The notes beneath the pieces are model-generated. The model was not told where the DNA came from and made no database searches. It saw nothing but the letters and a program-made list of their open reading frames with translations. The position numbers and the translations under genes were made by a program. From Peribacillus frigoritolerans (GTDB lineage: Bacteria; Bacillota; Bacilli; Bacillales; DSM-1321): a stretch of 51,232 nucleotides of DNA. Below are positions 18,020-26,374 of the stretch, one piece after another (within the stretch, counting starts at the first letter, position 1; every line of letters starts with the position of its first letter). The stretch lies in assembly GCF_030676415.1 (NCBI RefSeq), contig NZ_JAUUTW010000034.1, forward strand, positions 1-51,232, given 5' to 3'.

Positions 18020-18053
18020 ATGGATAACTCAGATTTGGGTTATCTCCTTTTTA
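18020..18053 (+). terminator. Terminator after the 79-aa gene
   Basis: GATAAC and GTTATC form the stem, followed by CTCCTTTTTAA. Confidence 0.65.
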
Positions 18054-18307
18054 ATATTGAGGGGATAAATAACATATAATCGCATTACAAGATATCGTAA
18101 CCAAGCTAATAAAACCTGTCTTTTATTGTTTGCTACAAAAGCTATGTTGATTATGAAAAAATGTACTCAAACTAAAACAGTTTAGTTTAACATGCATAAC
18201 TGATAAAATTGCTCTAAACCAGTCCAAAAAGGAGTTGTTATAATTAGAAATCATCAAACCGTTACTTATTGATGTTTTACATAATTTAAGTTTAAATGAA
18301 AGTTAAT

Positions 18308-18334
18308 TAAAAAAGACAGCAATTGCTGTCTTTC
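18308..18334 (-). terminator. Terminator of the three-gene minus-strand operon
   Basis: AAAGACAGCAATTGCTGTCTTT is a perfect palindrome followed, on the minus strand, by a T run. It begins 10 bases after the stop of the last gene. Confidence 0.85.
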
Positions 18335-18343
18335 TGCTGTACA

Positions 18344-19363
18344 TTAAAACATTTTAATAACATCTACTATTTGAACATTACTTTTAAAGTCTTGTTCAAT
18401 TTCCGTCGGTAAATCAATGTTATTTCTTGGTTCCATTACATTAACAGTGATTAAATCACCTTCTCTACTAATTTGTCCCTTAAAGCAATAATATGTACCT
18501 TCTACCAAAATAACTTGAGAGACAGTCATTTGGTTAACATGGACTTCATAAAAAAATCTTTGAATATTTATTCTTTGTTGATCTGTTAAGGTCAGATTCA
18601 ATTCTTTCGGTAATGTCCCATTCTCTTGCAACGCAATAGGAGTGCTTATATATACCTCATATCCAGTAGCTTCAATATACAAGAGCGAGGAATAATTATA
18701 AACGCCGTATTCACTTTCTATTTTTACTTTTGAGTAGGGTTCACTTCCTGATAATAAAAAATGCCATGTTGTATTGTTCATTTTCAACAACTTGGGTATA
18801 TCAAAATTCTTCTCTACTAGATGCTTAGCATTGAAGAGTTCCTTTATGTTTAAAATTTTGGTGCCTTCTTCTTCTGTATCACTAAGATTATTTAAAATAA
18901 TTGCCAACCTAATTGAAAAGAAAATAAACAAACCTGTTACAATTATGGTTAAAAATAAAGATAAATAATGAGTAGTACCTTTTTTATTTAATATAGTAAA
19001 AAAGGTAGAAAGTCCAGATATAAACCATATCGGTACAAGTATCCATAAAACGATTATGCTTGTCTGTATAGCTTTCATGAGTACTTTCGGTGTTTTACTG
19101 AAATATTCAAAGTCCACAACATTTTGTTCGAATTCACTCGGATCTTCTCTTTTTACATTGTTTCTCATCTTCCATATTAGCTTTTTTAGTTCAGATGTAT
19201 GGTTTTGATATTGATGAGATAAAAAGATTGTAAACACACCTAAAACAGAAAAAATACTAGCCGTCAGCCAGCTAGTATATTCAACGGTTTCATTAGCTAG
19301 TATTAATTGATTCTTTATGTTAATAAAAACTTCTTTCAAGCATTGTTTCAAAATAATCACCAA
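18344..19363 (-). CDS. Membrane protein of an unrecognised three-gene operon (gene 3)
   Basis: A 339-aa protein with one hydrophobic helix at about 30-50 and two more at about 100-125 and 135-158, then a soluble C-terminal domain of about 180 residues rich in beta strands. It overlaps the end of gene 2 by 44 bases and has only weak starts (TTG 19363, GTG 19360, TTG 19351), so it is probably translated by coupling. I do not recognise a family. Within an island of defence genes, a three-gene operon ending in a membrane protein would fit a sensor-effector system with a membrane effector, but the sequence does not prove it. Confidence 0.8.
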   Translation of the reverse strand: MVIILKQCLKEVFINIKNQLILANETVEYTSWLTASIFSVLGVFTIFLSHQYQNHTSELKKLIWKMRNNVKREDPSEFEQNVVDFEYFSKTPKVLMKAIQTSIIVLWILVPIWFISGLSTFFTILNKKGTTHYLSLFLTIIVTGLFIFFSIRLAIILNNLSDTEEEGTKILNIKELFNAKHLVEKNFDIPKLLKMNNTTWHFLLSGSEPYSKVKIESEYGVYNYSSLLYIEATGYEVYISTPIALQENGTLPKELNLTLTDQQRINIQRFFYEVHVNQMTVSQVILVEGTYYCFKGQISREGDLITVNVMEPRNNIDLPTEIEQDFKSNVQIVDVIKMF

Positions 19364-19796
19364 CTAATAATTTTTCAATTGCATTCATTCTTTCAACATC
19401 TGTACTCATCATGGATGTTGTTACTTTGTTCGTGTTCGTTTGCTTATAACTACTCGTGATAACACCTTTCCCGTCTTGCATCAAAAAGGAATGAATACCA
19501 ATATCCAAAGGCTTACAAAGAATGCTTAATTCGATCCTCATGTACAATATCACGTAGTCAAGTAGCAGTTCATTGCGAGTGAAGACAACCAATAGTTTTT
19601 TGTCTTTATCAATCCAAATTGCTGCTTCATCGAAATCTAGATAGTGTTGATTCGTTACGTAATAGGAAAAGGAGTAACAATCGAATCCACCAATTCGTTT
19701 TGAAAGGGTACATCGAAAGGTGATATTCTCCATTTTTATGTCTAGATCAATGTAATTTTCCATTTGAAATAGGTAAAATCCATTACTAAACTTCAC
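19320..19796 (-). CDS. Hypothetical protein, gene 2 of the three-gene operon
   Basis: A 158-aa soluble protein, not recognised. The first 100 residues look like alternating beta strands (I-T-F-R-C-T-L-S-K-R-I-G-G-F-D-C-Y-S-F-S) and the rest like a linker and helix. It starts with GTG behind AGGGGGTGAT, 13 bases after gene 1, and overlaps gene 3 by 44 bases. The tight packing shows that the three products are made together. Confidence 0.75.
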   Translation of the reverse strand: MKFSNGFYLFQMENYIDLDIKMENITFRCTLSKRIGGFDCYSFSYYVTNQHYLDFDEAAIWIDKDKKLLVVFTRNELLLDYVILYMRIELSILCKPLDIGIHSFLMQDGKGVITSSYKQTNTNKVTTSMMSTDVERMNAIEKLLVGDYFETMLERSFY

Positions 19797-19809
19797 AATG
19801 TATCACCCC

Positions 19810-21066
19810 CTATGTAAGATAGGTATTAATCACATCCAATACTTTCGCTTTGTCTGGTGTTGGGAGAGTTAGCTGATTGATATCGTTTTTCACTTTGCTA
19901 AGCACACTCGTTAAAAAGGCAGAATCACGAACTTTAGCCCTAGCGATAATCTCTTTGATATTCGCATCGACTTCTTGTTCTTTATAACACTTATTTAGTG
20001 AGTCATTTAGTGTCTTGATAAGATGCCTATTAATTAGACAAATGTATAACGTGTTTTGTAAGTTAGAATATTGAAATTTAATCGTTGCTTGAAAATCAAT
20101 AGTTACGTTGACCATTTCGATGGAGTTTTCACCCGTCTTAAAACGCATTTGGAAGCGGACGGATTTTATAAGGTCACCTAGTCTTACACGGTCTCCCACT
20201 TCATAACTGTCCAATAAGTTGTTTCCGCTAAGTCGGACCGACCTTACCTTTTTTTCTTGGTTTTTATTAGCGAAAGCAACACTTAAATAGTCGTTAATTT
20301 CGTGTCCGTCTTGGTTTATACTTTTTTCAATATAATCAAGCAGAATGATTGTTTGTTTTTCAAGTTGAAATTCATTTTCTACCACGGTATTGCTTTTTTT
20401 TCTACTAAAGGAGAAGGGAGTAAAGGATTTAAAAATCCTAGTTACATGCTTTTGAAATATTTTGTGAGTAGCATTCGATTGGTTTCGCTCACCACATTGT
20501 ATGTAGCTAAGGTTGGTAACAGAATCAAAAACAACATCAAAGGTTGTCTTGCTATCTAAATCACCTTTTTTTTTGGTTCCTCCAAATTCCATTTCTTCTT
20601 TATATTTTTCAAACGTAACAGGTACTTTCAAGATGGTTCCATCTAGTATGGTAATTTCCCCAGCACGTTTAATGTATATGAACGAATCGTTATAAGATTT
20701 CTCTTGCTCAAACGGTAAACCAGTTTCAATTTTATCTTTTAATTGTGCTAATGTCATTCCGTCACTCAATTCGTATTCAAAAACGAAGTTTGGATAACCT
20801 CTTGAGAAAGTCTGATCTAAAACATCAAAAATTCCAATTAATAAGTCAGTATCTACATCTTTTGTTCGAAGAAAATTGGCTAAGTCATCTACACTAGCAA
20901 TTGAAGTTGAGACCTCATGATGCATAAGTAAATACAAACGTACAACTTCCAACTTTTTATCTGTTTCCCTTTCTAACAGACTCTTTATTCGTTCAATTTC
21001 CTTTTCAATATTTATAATATCCGTTGATGTTTCCACATCTTCTGAAGTCAAAGTATCCATATCCAT
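19810..21066 (-). CDS. Hypothetical protein, gene 1 of the three-gene operon
   Basis: A 418-aa soluble protein, not recognised. Residues about 10-50 look coiled-coil (I-N-I-E-K-E-I-E-R-I-K-S-L-L-E-R-E), followed by a mixed domain and a helical C-terminal third. No nuclease, NTPase or NAD-binding motif is visible. AGGAGG lies 6 nt before the ATG at 21066; the frame extends to 21102, but those codons contain the ribosome site. The region upstream (21067-21130) is AT-rich and should hold the operon promoter. Confidence 0.8.
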   Translation of the reverse strand: MDMDTLTSEDVETSTDIINIEKEIERIKSLLERETDKKLEVVRLYLLMHHEVSTSIASVDDLANFLRTKDVDTDLLIGIFDVLDQTFSRGYPNFVFEYELSDGMTLAQLKDKIETGLPFEQEKSYNDSFIYIKRAGEITILDGTILKVPVTFEKYKEEMEFGGTKKKGDLDSKTTFDVVFDSVTNLSYIQCGERNQSNATHKIFQKHVTRIFKSFTPFSFSRKKSNTVVENEFQLEKQTIILLDYIEKSINQDGHEINDYLSVAFANKNQEKKVRSVRLSGNNLLDSYEVGDRVRLGDLIKSVRFQMRFKTGENSIEMVNVTIDFQATIKFQYSNLQNTLYICLINRHLIKTLNDSLNKCYKEQEVDANIKEIIARAKVRDSAFLTSVLSKVKNDINQLTLPTPDKAKVLDVINTYLT

Positions 21067-21129
21067 TTTATTCCTCCTATCCAATTCCAATAATTTTACC
21101 ATAAAACTATTTTAATAATATCAAATTTT

Positions 21130-21354
21130 GAAAAATTTCGGATGCCGTTTATTAAGTTTTCTAAGCCAATGTACTTATCGTTATCGGCTACTTTGGTTGA
21201 GGAAGGATTAACGCTTTATGAATTAGAATGAAGTATAGAAGAATTAGTAATAGAATTTAATCAATATTTGAATTAATAGAAATGGGAACCGAGTACCTAA
21301 CTATGGAAATACAAGGTACAGTAATACAGCGTTAAGGTATTCATCAAGGACAAT
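21130..21354. other. Gene-poor stretch
   Basis: It holds one 29-codon frame (from ATG 21142: M-P-F-I-K-F-S-K-P-M-Y-L) without a ribosome site. I see no family or structure in the rest. Confidence 0.3.
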
Positions 21355-21478
21355 ACTTTGTGGCACTTAGACAGTCAATCCTTTCTAAATCCTTTAAAGG
21401 GGAACTAGGAACAAAGAATCAAGTGAAGAAAATGCGATTGAATTACTGAAAGAAATGTTGCAAGAACAAGTGGAATAG
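21355..21478 (+). pseudogene. Type I restriction specificity subunit (HsdS), C-terminal relic
   Basis: L-R-Q-S-I-L-S-K-S-F-K-G-E-L-G-T followed, after a frameshift, by E-E-N-A-I-E-L-L-K-E-M-L-Q-E-Q-V-E-stop. This is the standard end of Gram-positive HsdS proteins. The recognition domains are absent. A smaller HsdS relic lies at 35415-35471. Confidence 0.8.
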
Positions 21479-21485
21479 TTGTAAG

Positions 21486-21515
21486 CAGGCATTCAAATTA
21501 TTGGATGCTTTTTTT
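21486..21515 (+). terminator. Terminator following the HsdS relic
   Basis: GCATTC pairs with GGATGC and is followed by seven T residues, probably retained from the lost hsdS operon. Confidence 0.6.
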
Positions 21516-21767
21516 GATTGTGTAATGCCTACTGTTAAGTAAGTGTGTTAATGCGTTGGTACTTTAAAGAAACCACTCTCATCCACAAACAAGAACTCGG
21601 CAAATGTTCGACACGAAACAACTTTTAGATGTATTTTAGTGCTGTAAAGTGATAAAATGTATAATGAAACCCTAATGTTGTTCGACAATGATTATCGATA
21701 ACAAAGGTGTAATCTAATATGTGAAAATCTCCGCTATTATCCTATAGTTTTCGATAACCTGTTTGTA

Positions 21768-21860
21768 AATCTAGAGCGTGCCTTAAGTTTACAATCAATA
21801 AGCATTACAATATTGTAAACTTAGAGTATTCATTAGATTTACTTTACAAAATGTAAATGA
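21768..21860 (+). promoter_or_regulatory. Palindrome cluster upstream of the resolvase, possible res site
   Basis: TTACAATATTGTAA (perfect), TTTAC-AAAAT-GTAAA, and TTGTAAAT/TTTACAAT half-sites recur within about 90 bp directly before the serine recombinase gene. Resolvases bind such clustered inverted half-sites both to recombine and to repress their own gene. Confidence 0.55.
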
Positions 21861-21922
21861 AGTCCTGGAATCTATTTTTACAATGTGCTATCTTTGATTC
21901 ATCAGATACATATGGAGGAACG

Positions 21923-22492
21923 ATGAACTTGAACATAGCATATATTAGAGTATCAACAGTTGAACAGAACGAAGCAAGACAAGTACAAGCAATGAAGCTG
22001 TACAACATAGATAAGGTGTATCACGAAAAGGTTTCAGCTAAGAATATAGAAAGACCTAAGCTACAAGAGATGTTAGACTTTGTAAGAGAAGGAGATACAA
22101 TCTACGTTGCAGACTTCTCAAGATTAGCACGATCTACAAAAGACTTGTTAGAACTAGTCGAACTATTAGAATCAAAAGGAGTTCAATTAGTATCCATTAA
22201 AGAGAATATTGATACCTCGACAGCAACTGGTAGATTGATGTTAAAGATGATTAGTGCAATTAATGATTTTGAACGTGAAAATATGCTTGAAAGACAACGT
22301 GAAGGTATTGCTATAGCAAAAGCAGCAGGAAAGTACAAAGGACGAAAAGAAGTATCGATTCCAGACTTCGACAAGCAATATCAAAGATATATCATTCGAG
22401 AACTATCGAAGTCTCAGCTTGCAAAGGAATTAGGTGTATCAAGACCAACACTAGACAAATTAATAAAAGAGCATCAACACGTGACTATTTAA
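21923..22492 (+). CDS. Serine resolvase/invertase
   Basis: A 189-aa small serine recombinase. The catalytic serine is in I-A-Y-I-R-V-S-T near residue 9, with F-S-R-L-A-R-S near 70 and the long E helix S-A-I-N-D-F-E-R-E-N-M near 115. The C-terminal helix-turn-helix L-A-K-E-L-G-V-S-R-P-T-L-D-K-L-I is intact. GGAGGAACG lies just before ATG 21923; the frame could begin at 21857 but that ATG has no ribosome site. It could resolve or invert DNA at the upstream palindromes; no second matching site is obvious in the window. Confidence 0.92.
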   Translation: MNLNIAYIRVSTVEQNEARQVQAMKLYNIDKVYHEKVSAKNIERPKLQEMLDFVREGDTIYVADFSRLARSTKDLLELVELLESKGVQLVSIKENIDTSTATGRLMLKMISAINDFERENMLERQREGIAIAKAAGKYKGRKEVSIPDFDKQYQRYIIRELSKSQLAKELGVSRPTLDKLIKEHQHVTI

Positions 22493-22519
22493 ATGGACTT
22501 CCAGAAGGAAGTCTCTTTC

Positions 22520-22795
22520 TTATGGGTAGGGTAGTGTAATTACCGCATGTCTAATGGGGGGGGGATTTCCCACATTATAAGCCTCACATCTATAGGATAT
22601 GTACAATAGTAGGTGTATCCACACGTCACGAAATGACCCGATTCGAGTAGGTACTATTGCATTGAAAAGCCTCCAGTTAAATAGGAGGCTTTTATTTTTA
22701 CTTTTATTTATCAATTTCTTTGCAAGTACATAAATTATTGCCACGAATATGATAAACATGAGGACCATTGGAACAAATTGAGTAAAGTTATCCAT
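22520..22795 (-). CDS. Very small membrane protein, end uncertain
   Basis: From ATG 22795 the first 35 residues (M-D-N-F-T-Q-F-V-P-M-V-L-M-F-I-I, then a basic K-K-L-I-N-K-S-K-N-K) make one transmembrane helix with a charged tail. The open frame then continues through the terminator and repeat C, which is not believable coding sequence. The real protein may end near residue 35; a one-base shift in the A-rich stretch would give a stop there. AAAAGGAATT is a modest ribosome site. Possibly a small toxin or regulator. Confidence 0.35.
   Translation of the reverse strand: MDNFTQFVPMVLMFIIFVAIIYVLAKKLINKSKNKSLLFNWRLFNAIVPTRIGSFRDVWIHLLLYISYRCEAYNVGNPPPIRHAVITLPYP
22530..22655 (+). repeat. Island repeat, copy C
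   Basis: GGGGGGGG, then CACATTATAAGCCTCACATC, CAATAGTAGGTGTATCCACA and CGATTCGAGTAGG follow in the same order as in copies A, B and E. It lies directly after the resolvase gene. Confidence 0.7.
22664..22700. terminator. Terminator after the resolvase and repeat C
   Basis: AAAAGCCTCC pairs exactly with GGAGGCTTTT and is followed by ATTTTTATTT. Confidence 0.85.
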
Positions 22796-22969
22796 AAATT
22801 AATTCCTTTTCTATTAATTTATTTTACTTTTATGACTATAATAACAGTAAAGGATGTCAGATTTTTATAATTCTGGTAAGAAACTGAAACGCAAGTGAAT
22901 AACAACTTCTAGATTTACTATGAATTATTGATTAAATACAGTAACTAGAGAATATTGGAGGGGGACAAT

Positions 22970-23098
22970 TTGAAGGTGGATCAGTTGCATGAACTAATTC
23001 AAACATTTAGTACAAATGAACAACAAATAGCAAAAGAAGACTATGCCTATAGTCTAGAAGAAGTGGATAAGGGAAACGAGACGTCTAAATTTTTATAA
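22970..23098 (+). CDS. Small acidic protein upstream of the helicase
   Basis: A 42-aa frame starting with TTG behind a strong GGAGGGGG site: M-K-V-D-Q-L-H-E-L-I-Q-T-F-S-T-N-E-Q, ending D-K-G-N-E-T-S-K-F-L. It is acidic and helical, not recognised. Its stop is 23 bases before the next small gene, so the two probably form a unit. Confidence 0.6.
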   Translation: MKVDQLHELIQTFSTNEQQIAKEDYAYSLEEVDKGNETSKFL

Positions 23099-23121
23099 AT
23101 TTCAACGAAAGGTAATAGAGT

Positions 23122-23343
23122 GTGTTCCATCTTCCTATTAAATTAAGAGACTCGGTTTTTGATCAGTTTAAAGAAAAGATGAAAATATATATTCCTGTTG
23201 ATCCGAGAGACAAAAACCAGATTGACATTGAGTTGAAGGACATTGTAACGCTAGAAAGTATAACGGAATTAATAAACCTTGCCTATAAGGAATGTGAAAA
23301 AAGGCTAGGTGTTAAATCTATTTATGAGAATACCCGCCTTTAA
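23122..23343 (+). CDS. Hypothetical small protein upstream of the helicase
   Basis: A 73-aa protein (V/M-F-H-L-P-I-K-L-R-D-S-V-F-D) with GTG start behind AAAGG; not recognised. It follows the 42-aa gene closely. About 220 bases separate it from the helicase; that interval holds a further ribosome-site-led frame of about 22 codons at 23391 that I would not call. The pair may be partners of the helicase. Confidence 0.55.
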   Translation: MFHLPIKLRDSVFDQFKEKMKIYIPVDPRDKNQIDIELKDIVTLESITELINLAYKECEKRLGVKSIYENTRL

Positions 23344-23563
23344 CATTTATATCAACAGTTATAGAGATGAACAAACAATGGGGGAAAATTATGAAGTATG
23401 GGTTGAGGGGCAAGACCTCATTGAGGTACATCATATTAGATAATATAGTTCGAAATAGATAATCATTAACCTTTAGCAAGACCTCGTTTCTGTTAAATTT
23501 ATCATGTATAATTGATTTGGAAAATATTACTTGAGTATAATCTTACTAAATGTGGGGGAACCG

Positions 23564-25915
23564 ATGAATTTATTTAATATCATCACTGGTAGAGCTAAAT
23601 TAATCGAAGAAGTTCAAGAGTTAACGTCAACAGTAGCAAGATATAAGAAAGAAACAAAGCAACTTGAACAACAGATTAGATCATATGAAAGTAATTATAC
23701 TGATGCGATAAAAAACATTAGTAACTTGAAAGATACCATCGCATCTGCAGAGCTAGAAATCACAGCACAAAACAAAGAAATTCAGGAAAAGGAAAAATTG
23801 ATCACTACCTATAGTAAGTATTATGGAGATATTTTAGACGTCGATAGAAAAGGCAATAAAGGCCTCTCGGAACATGATCAAGATAAAAGTTTTTTTGATT
23901 TCCTAAGACCCAAAAACGATAATAATGATTTTAATGATGACCAAGTTGAAGCCATTCGCTACAATATGAAAAAGAATTTGAGGATAATAGCTGGTGCCGG
24001 TAGTGGGAAAACACAAACCATTTGTGCAAAGACAGCTTACCTGATCATGATGGAAAATGTTAAACAAGATAAAATAGCGATGTTTACGTTTACAAATAAA
24101 GCAGCCTCTGAAATGCGGACAAGAGTCAATGAATTTTTAGATGAAGAAGAATCAAAGGTTGTTGTTGGAACCTTTAACGGTATATTTGCCTCTCTATACA
24201 ATGACGTAAAAAGAAAGTTTCCCTATGTGGAACGTATAGGAATCGAAGGCGAGGATGTGAATGAAGGCCAAAGAAAGTACAACAGGTTATTAAATGGTTT
24301 AATCAGGAAATATGGATTGAAACCAATAAACGAGGGAGAGAAACCATTAAAAGAGAAGATTGGCTATTGGACAAACATGGGCTTTACATCTGATGAGATG
24401 ACAAAGTTTATAAAAAAGCATTTTGATGATCTTGAGCCAAACAGTGATAACCCTCTAAGCCTTCGCTTTTCAAATATGATGACAGAGTTCAACGAACAAC
24501 GAAAAACAGATAGAATTATGGTTTTCGATGACCAAATCGTTAACCTCTTAAAGGTGTTGCAGCAAGATGATGATGCAAGAGAATATTTGCAGCAACGTTT
24601 TGATTACATATTTATTGATGAATTTCAAGATACCAATCCGTTGCAAATGGAAATCATCAAGTTACTATGCCCGCCGGATAAAAAGGATGCAGCTAAGTTA
24701 ATCATTGTAGGAGATGATGACCAAAGCATTTATTACTTTAGGGGAGCAGAGCCTAAGTTCATCAAAGAATTTGCACAGACCTACTCAACACATACCCTTA
24801 CTCTTATGACAAACTATCGTTCTATTGAATCCATTGTCAAGGCAGGCAATCGAGTGATCACACATAATGCTAAAGACCGAATCAAAAAATCCATGACACC
24901 TTTTCATTATAAAAATGGTGATTGTTATATAAAAGCTCTTTCCAATCCGGCAGAAGAGGCAAATTGGATTATTAACCAAGCTGTTAAGATAGGGACCAAT
25001 GAGCAACAAGAAGTGGATTATTCAAAAAGTGTTGTATTGTATAGGTCCAGTACTCAGCTTAAGACATTACTTCAGCAATTAGAAATATTGGACATTCCTT
25101 TCGTGATTGAAACCAATCAGGATCTTATGGGTATTTTTAATATCGATGGGTTCAAGCAAGCTTTTGATAACTGGGTTAAGTTTATCAATGAGGGACAAAG
25201 TAAGCTAGTTGAATGGAATATGATTTTAAAACACACTGCTAATGCTTTTTATAGAAATAATAGGGATATAACCGAATTTCAAAGAGGGAAAGGAGATATT
25301 GATCCGTCTGACGCAGCTGAATTTATTTGTGGTAGGAGTTCAGATAAGAATAAAAAGATGGTCATTGAGTATTTAAACGATCTTATCCAATTAAAAATAG
25401 GCAAACCAGTGTCTTTAAAATCCTTAATCAAGAAATTCTTAACATTCCCAGTCATTGAGAAGCAATTAACGAAAGAAGAAAAAAAGTGGATTGAAATGGA
25501 AAGTGAAGAATTCGACTCATGGACAAGCATGATGCAAAGATATTCCCAGATGAAAAAGAAAAAGGATGAGATGAAGAAAAAGATAGAGGATTACCATAAT
25601 GGAAATTATAATGCTCTTTACCTTTTGACGATTCATAAAAGTAAGGGCTTGTCGTTTGAGAATGTTTTTTTGATTGGACTTTACGAAAATGGACTGCCTA
25701 GTAAACGTGCCATAAAAAAACCGAACAAAACAGAATTGAAGAAACATGTGGAACTAGCGGATCCACCTTCTACGATTGAAGAAGAAAGGCGATTAATGTA
25801 CGTAGCGGTAACCCGTCCCAAGAAAAATTTATACATTACATTGCCAAAGACCATCAATGATAAACCGGTTAATAGATCTGTGTTTATAAAGGAAATTCAA
25901 CTGCCTGTTAAATGA
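23564..25915 (+). CDS. UvrD/PcrA-like SF1 helicase with N-terminal coiled coil
   Basis: A 783-aa superfamily-1A DNA helicase. Residues about 10-85 are a coiled coil (K-L-I-E-E-V-Q-E-L-T-S-T-V-A-R-Y-K-K), which classical UvrD/PcrA lacks. The motor is complete: Walker A A-G-A-G-S-G-K-T-Q near 145, T-F-T-N-K-A-A near 185, D-E-F-Q-D near 352, G-D-D-D-Q-S-I-Y near 387, T-N-Y-R-S near 417, T-I-H-K-S-K-G-L-S-F near 690 and E-E-E-R-R-L-M-Y-V-A-V-T-R near 745. ATG 23564 follows GGGGGA; a TTG at 23531 is an alternative. Such stand-alone helicases with coiled coils occur in defence loci, but no OLD-family (GajA) nuclease lies beside it, so it is not a Gabija pair. It ends with a strong terminator. Confidence 0.93.
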   Translation: MNLFNIITGRAKLIEEVQELTSTVARYKKETKQLEQQIRSYESNYTDAIKNISNLKDTIASAELEITAQNKEIQEKEKLITTYSKYYGDILDVDRKGNKGLSEHDQDKSFFDFLRPKNDNNDFNDDQVEAIRYNMKKNLRIIAGAGSGKTQTICAKTAYLIMMENVKQDKIAMFTFTNKAASEMRTRVNEFLDEEESKVVVGTFNGIFASLYNDVKRKFPYVERIGIEGEDVNEGQRKYNRLLNGLIRKYGLKPINEGEKPLKEKIGYWTNMGFTSDEMTKFIKKHFDDLEPNSDNPLSLRFSNMMTEFNEQRKTDRIMVFDDQIVNLLKVLQQDDDAREYLQQRFDYIFIDEFQDTNPLQMEIIKLLCPPDKKDAAKLIIVGDDDQSIYYFRGAEPKFIKEFAQTYSTHTLTLMTNYRSIESIVKAGNRVITHNAKDRIKKSMTPFHYKNGDCYIKALSNPAEEANWIINQAVKIGTNEQQEVDYSKSVVLYRSSTQLKTLLQQLEILDIPFVIETNQDLMGIFNIDGFKQAFDNWVKFINEGQSKLVEWNMILKHTANAFYRNNRDITEFQRGKGDIDPSDAAEFICGRSSDKNKKMVIEYLNDLIQLKIGKPVSLKSLIKKFLTFPVIEKQLTKEEKKWIEMESEEFDSWTSMMQRYSQMKKKKDEMKKKIEDYHNGNYNALYLLTIHKSKGLSFENVFLIGLYENGLPSKRAIKKPNKTELKKHVELADPPSTIEEERRLMYVAVTRPKKNLYITLPKTINDKPVNRSVFIKEIQLPVK

Positions 25916-25925
25916 TAGAGTAACT

Positions 25926-25963
25926 CAAAAGAAAAGACAGTTTTAAGCTGTCTTTTCTTTTTA
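25926..25963 (+). terminator. Terminator of the helicase gene
   Basis: AAAAGAAAAGACAG pairs with CTGTCTTTTCTTTT, a 14-bp perfect stem with T-rich end. Confidence 0.9.
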
Positions 25964-26239
25964 ACCAAATTTGTGATGTACTCTCTGCGTAAATTATGAA
26001 GCATTATAAGAAAAGCATAATGGATACTCTTTTAACTTGAAGAAAGAGGGGATTTATCAAACCGAACTTTTGAACAACAACAAGCAGCATAAAAGGAATA
26101 GATATAACAGAAATGGTTAGAGAAATGGAAAAAGCCTCAGTCATGTAGTTAGGCCCTAATAAGATTTTGTGAAACCAACAAAAGAACAATTATATGAATT
26201 GTTTGATAAGTTCTTTAATAGGTAAATTAAAAAGTGTGT
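25964..26239. other. Gene-free stretch with a coding scrap
   Basis: A short frame ends F-V-K-P-T-K-E-Q-L-Y-E-L-F-D-K-F-F-N-R-stop near 26224, with no start. The rest gives no family. Confidence 0.3.
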
Positions 26240-26268
26240 TTGCATTACAAGTTTAATTGTACTATAGC
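26240..26268 (+). promoter_or_regulatory. Probable promoter of the SIR2 gene
   Basis: TTGCAT and TATAGC are 17 bases apart, about 110 bases before the TTG start. The -10 is imperfect. Confidence 0.4.
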
Positions 26269-26374
26269 GAAATGAATAAAATTTTGATTTTATTAAATGT
26301 ATAATTTCGTTATGGTAAAATATTCATATGCCACTACTTATTTATTACTTCGAGGGGAAAAGGGGGATAAGAAC

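Noticed and set aside
23391..23464. Short frames behind GGGGGAAAATT before the helicase
   Set aside because: Only about 21-23 codons in two competing frames, without family or terminator; too weak to call.
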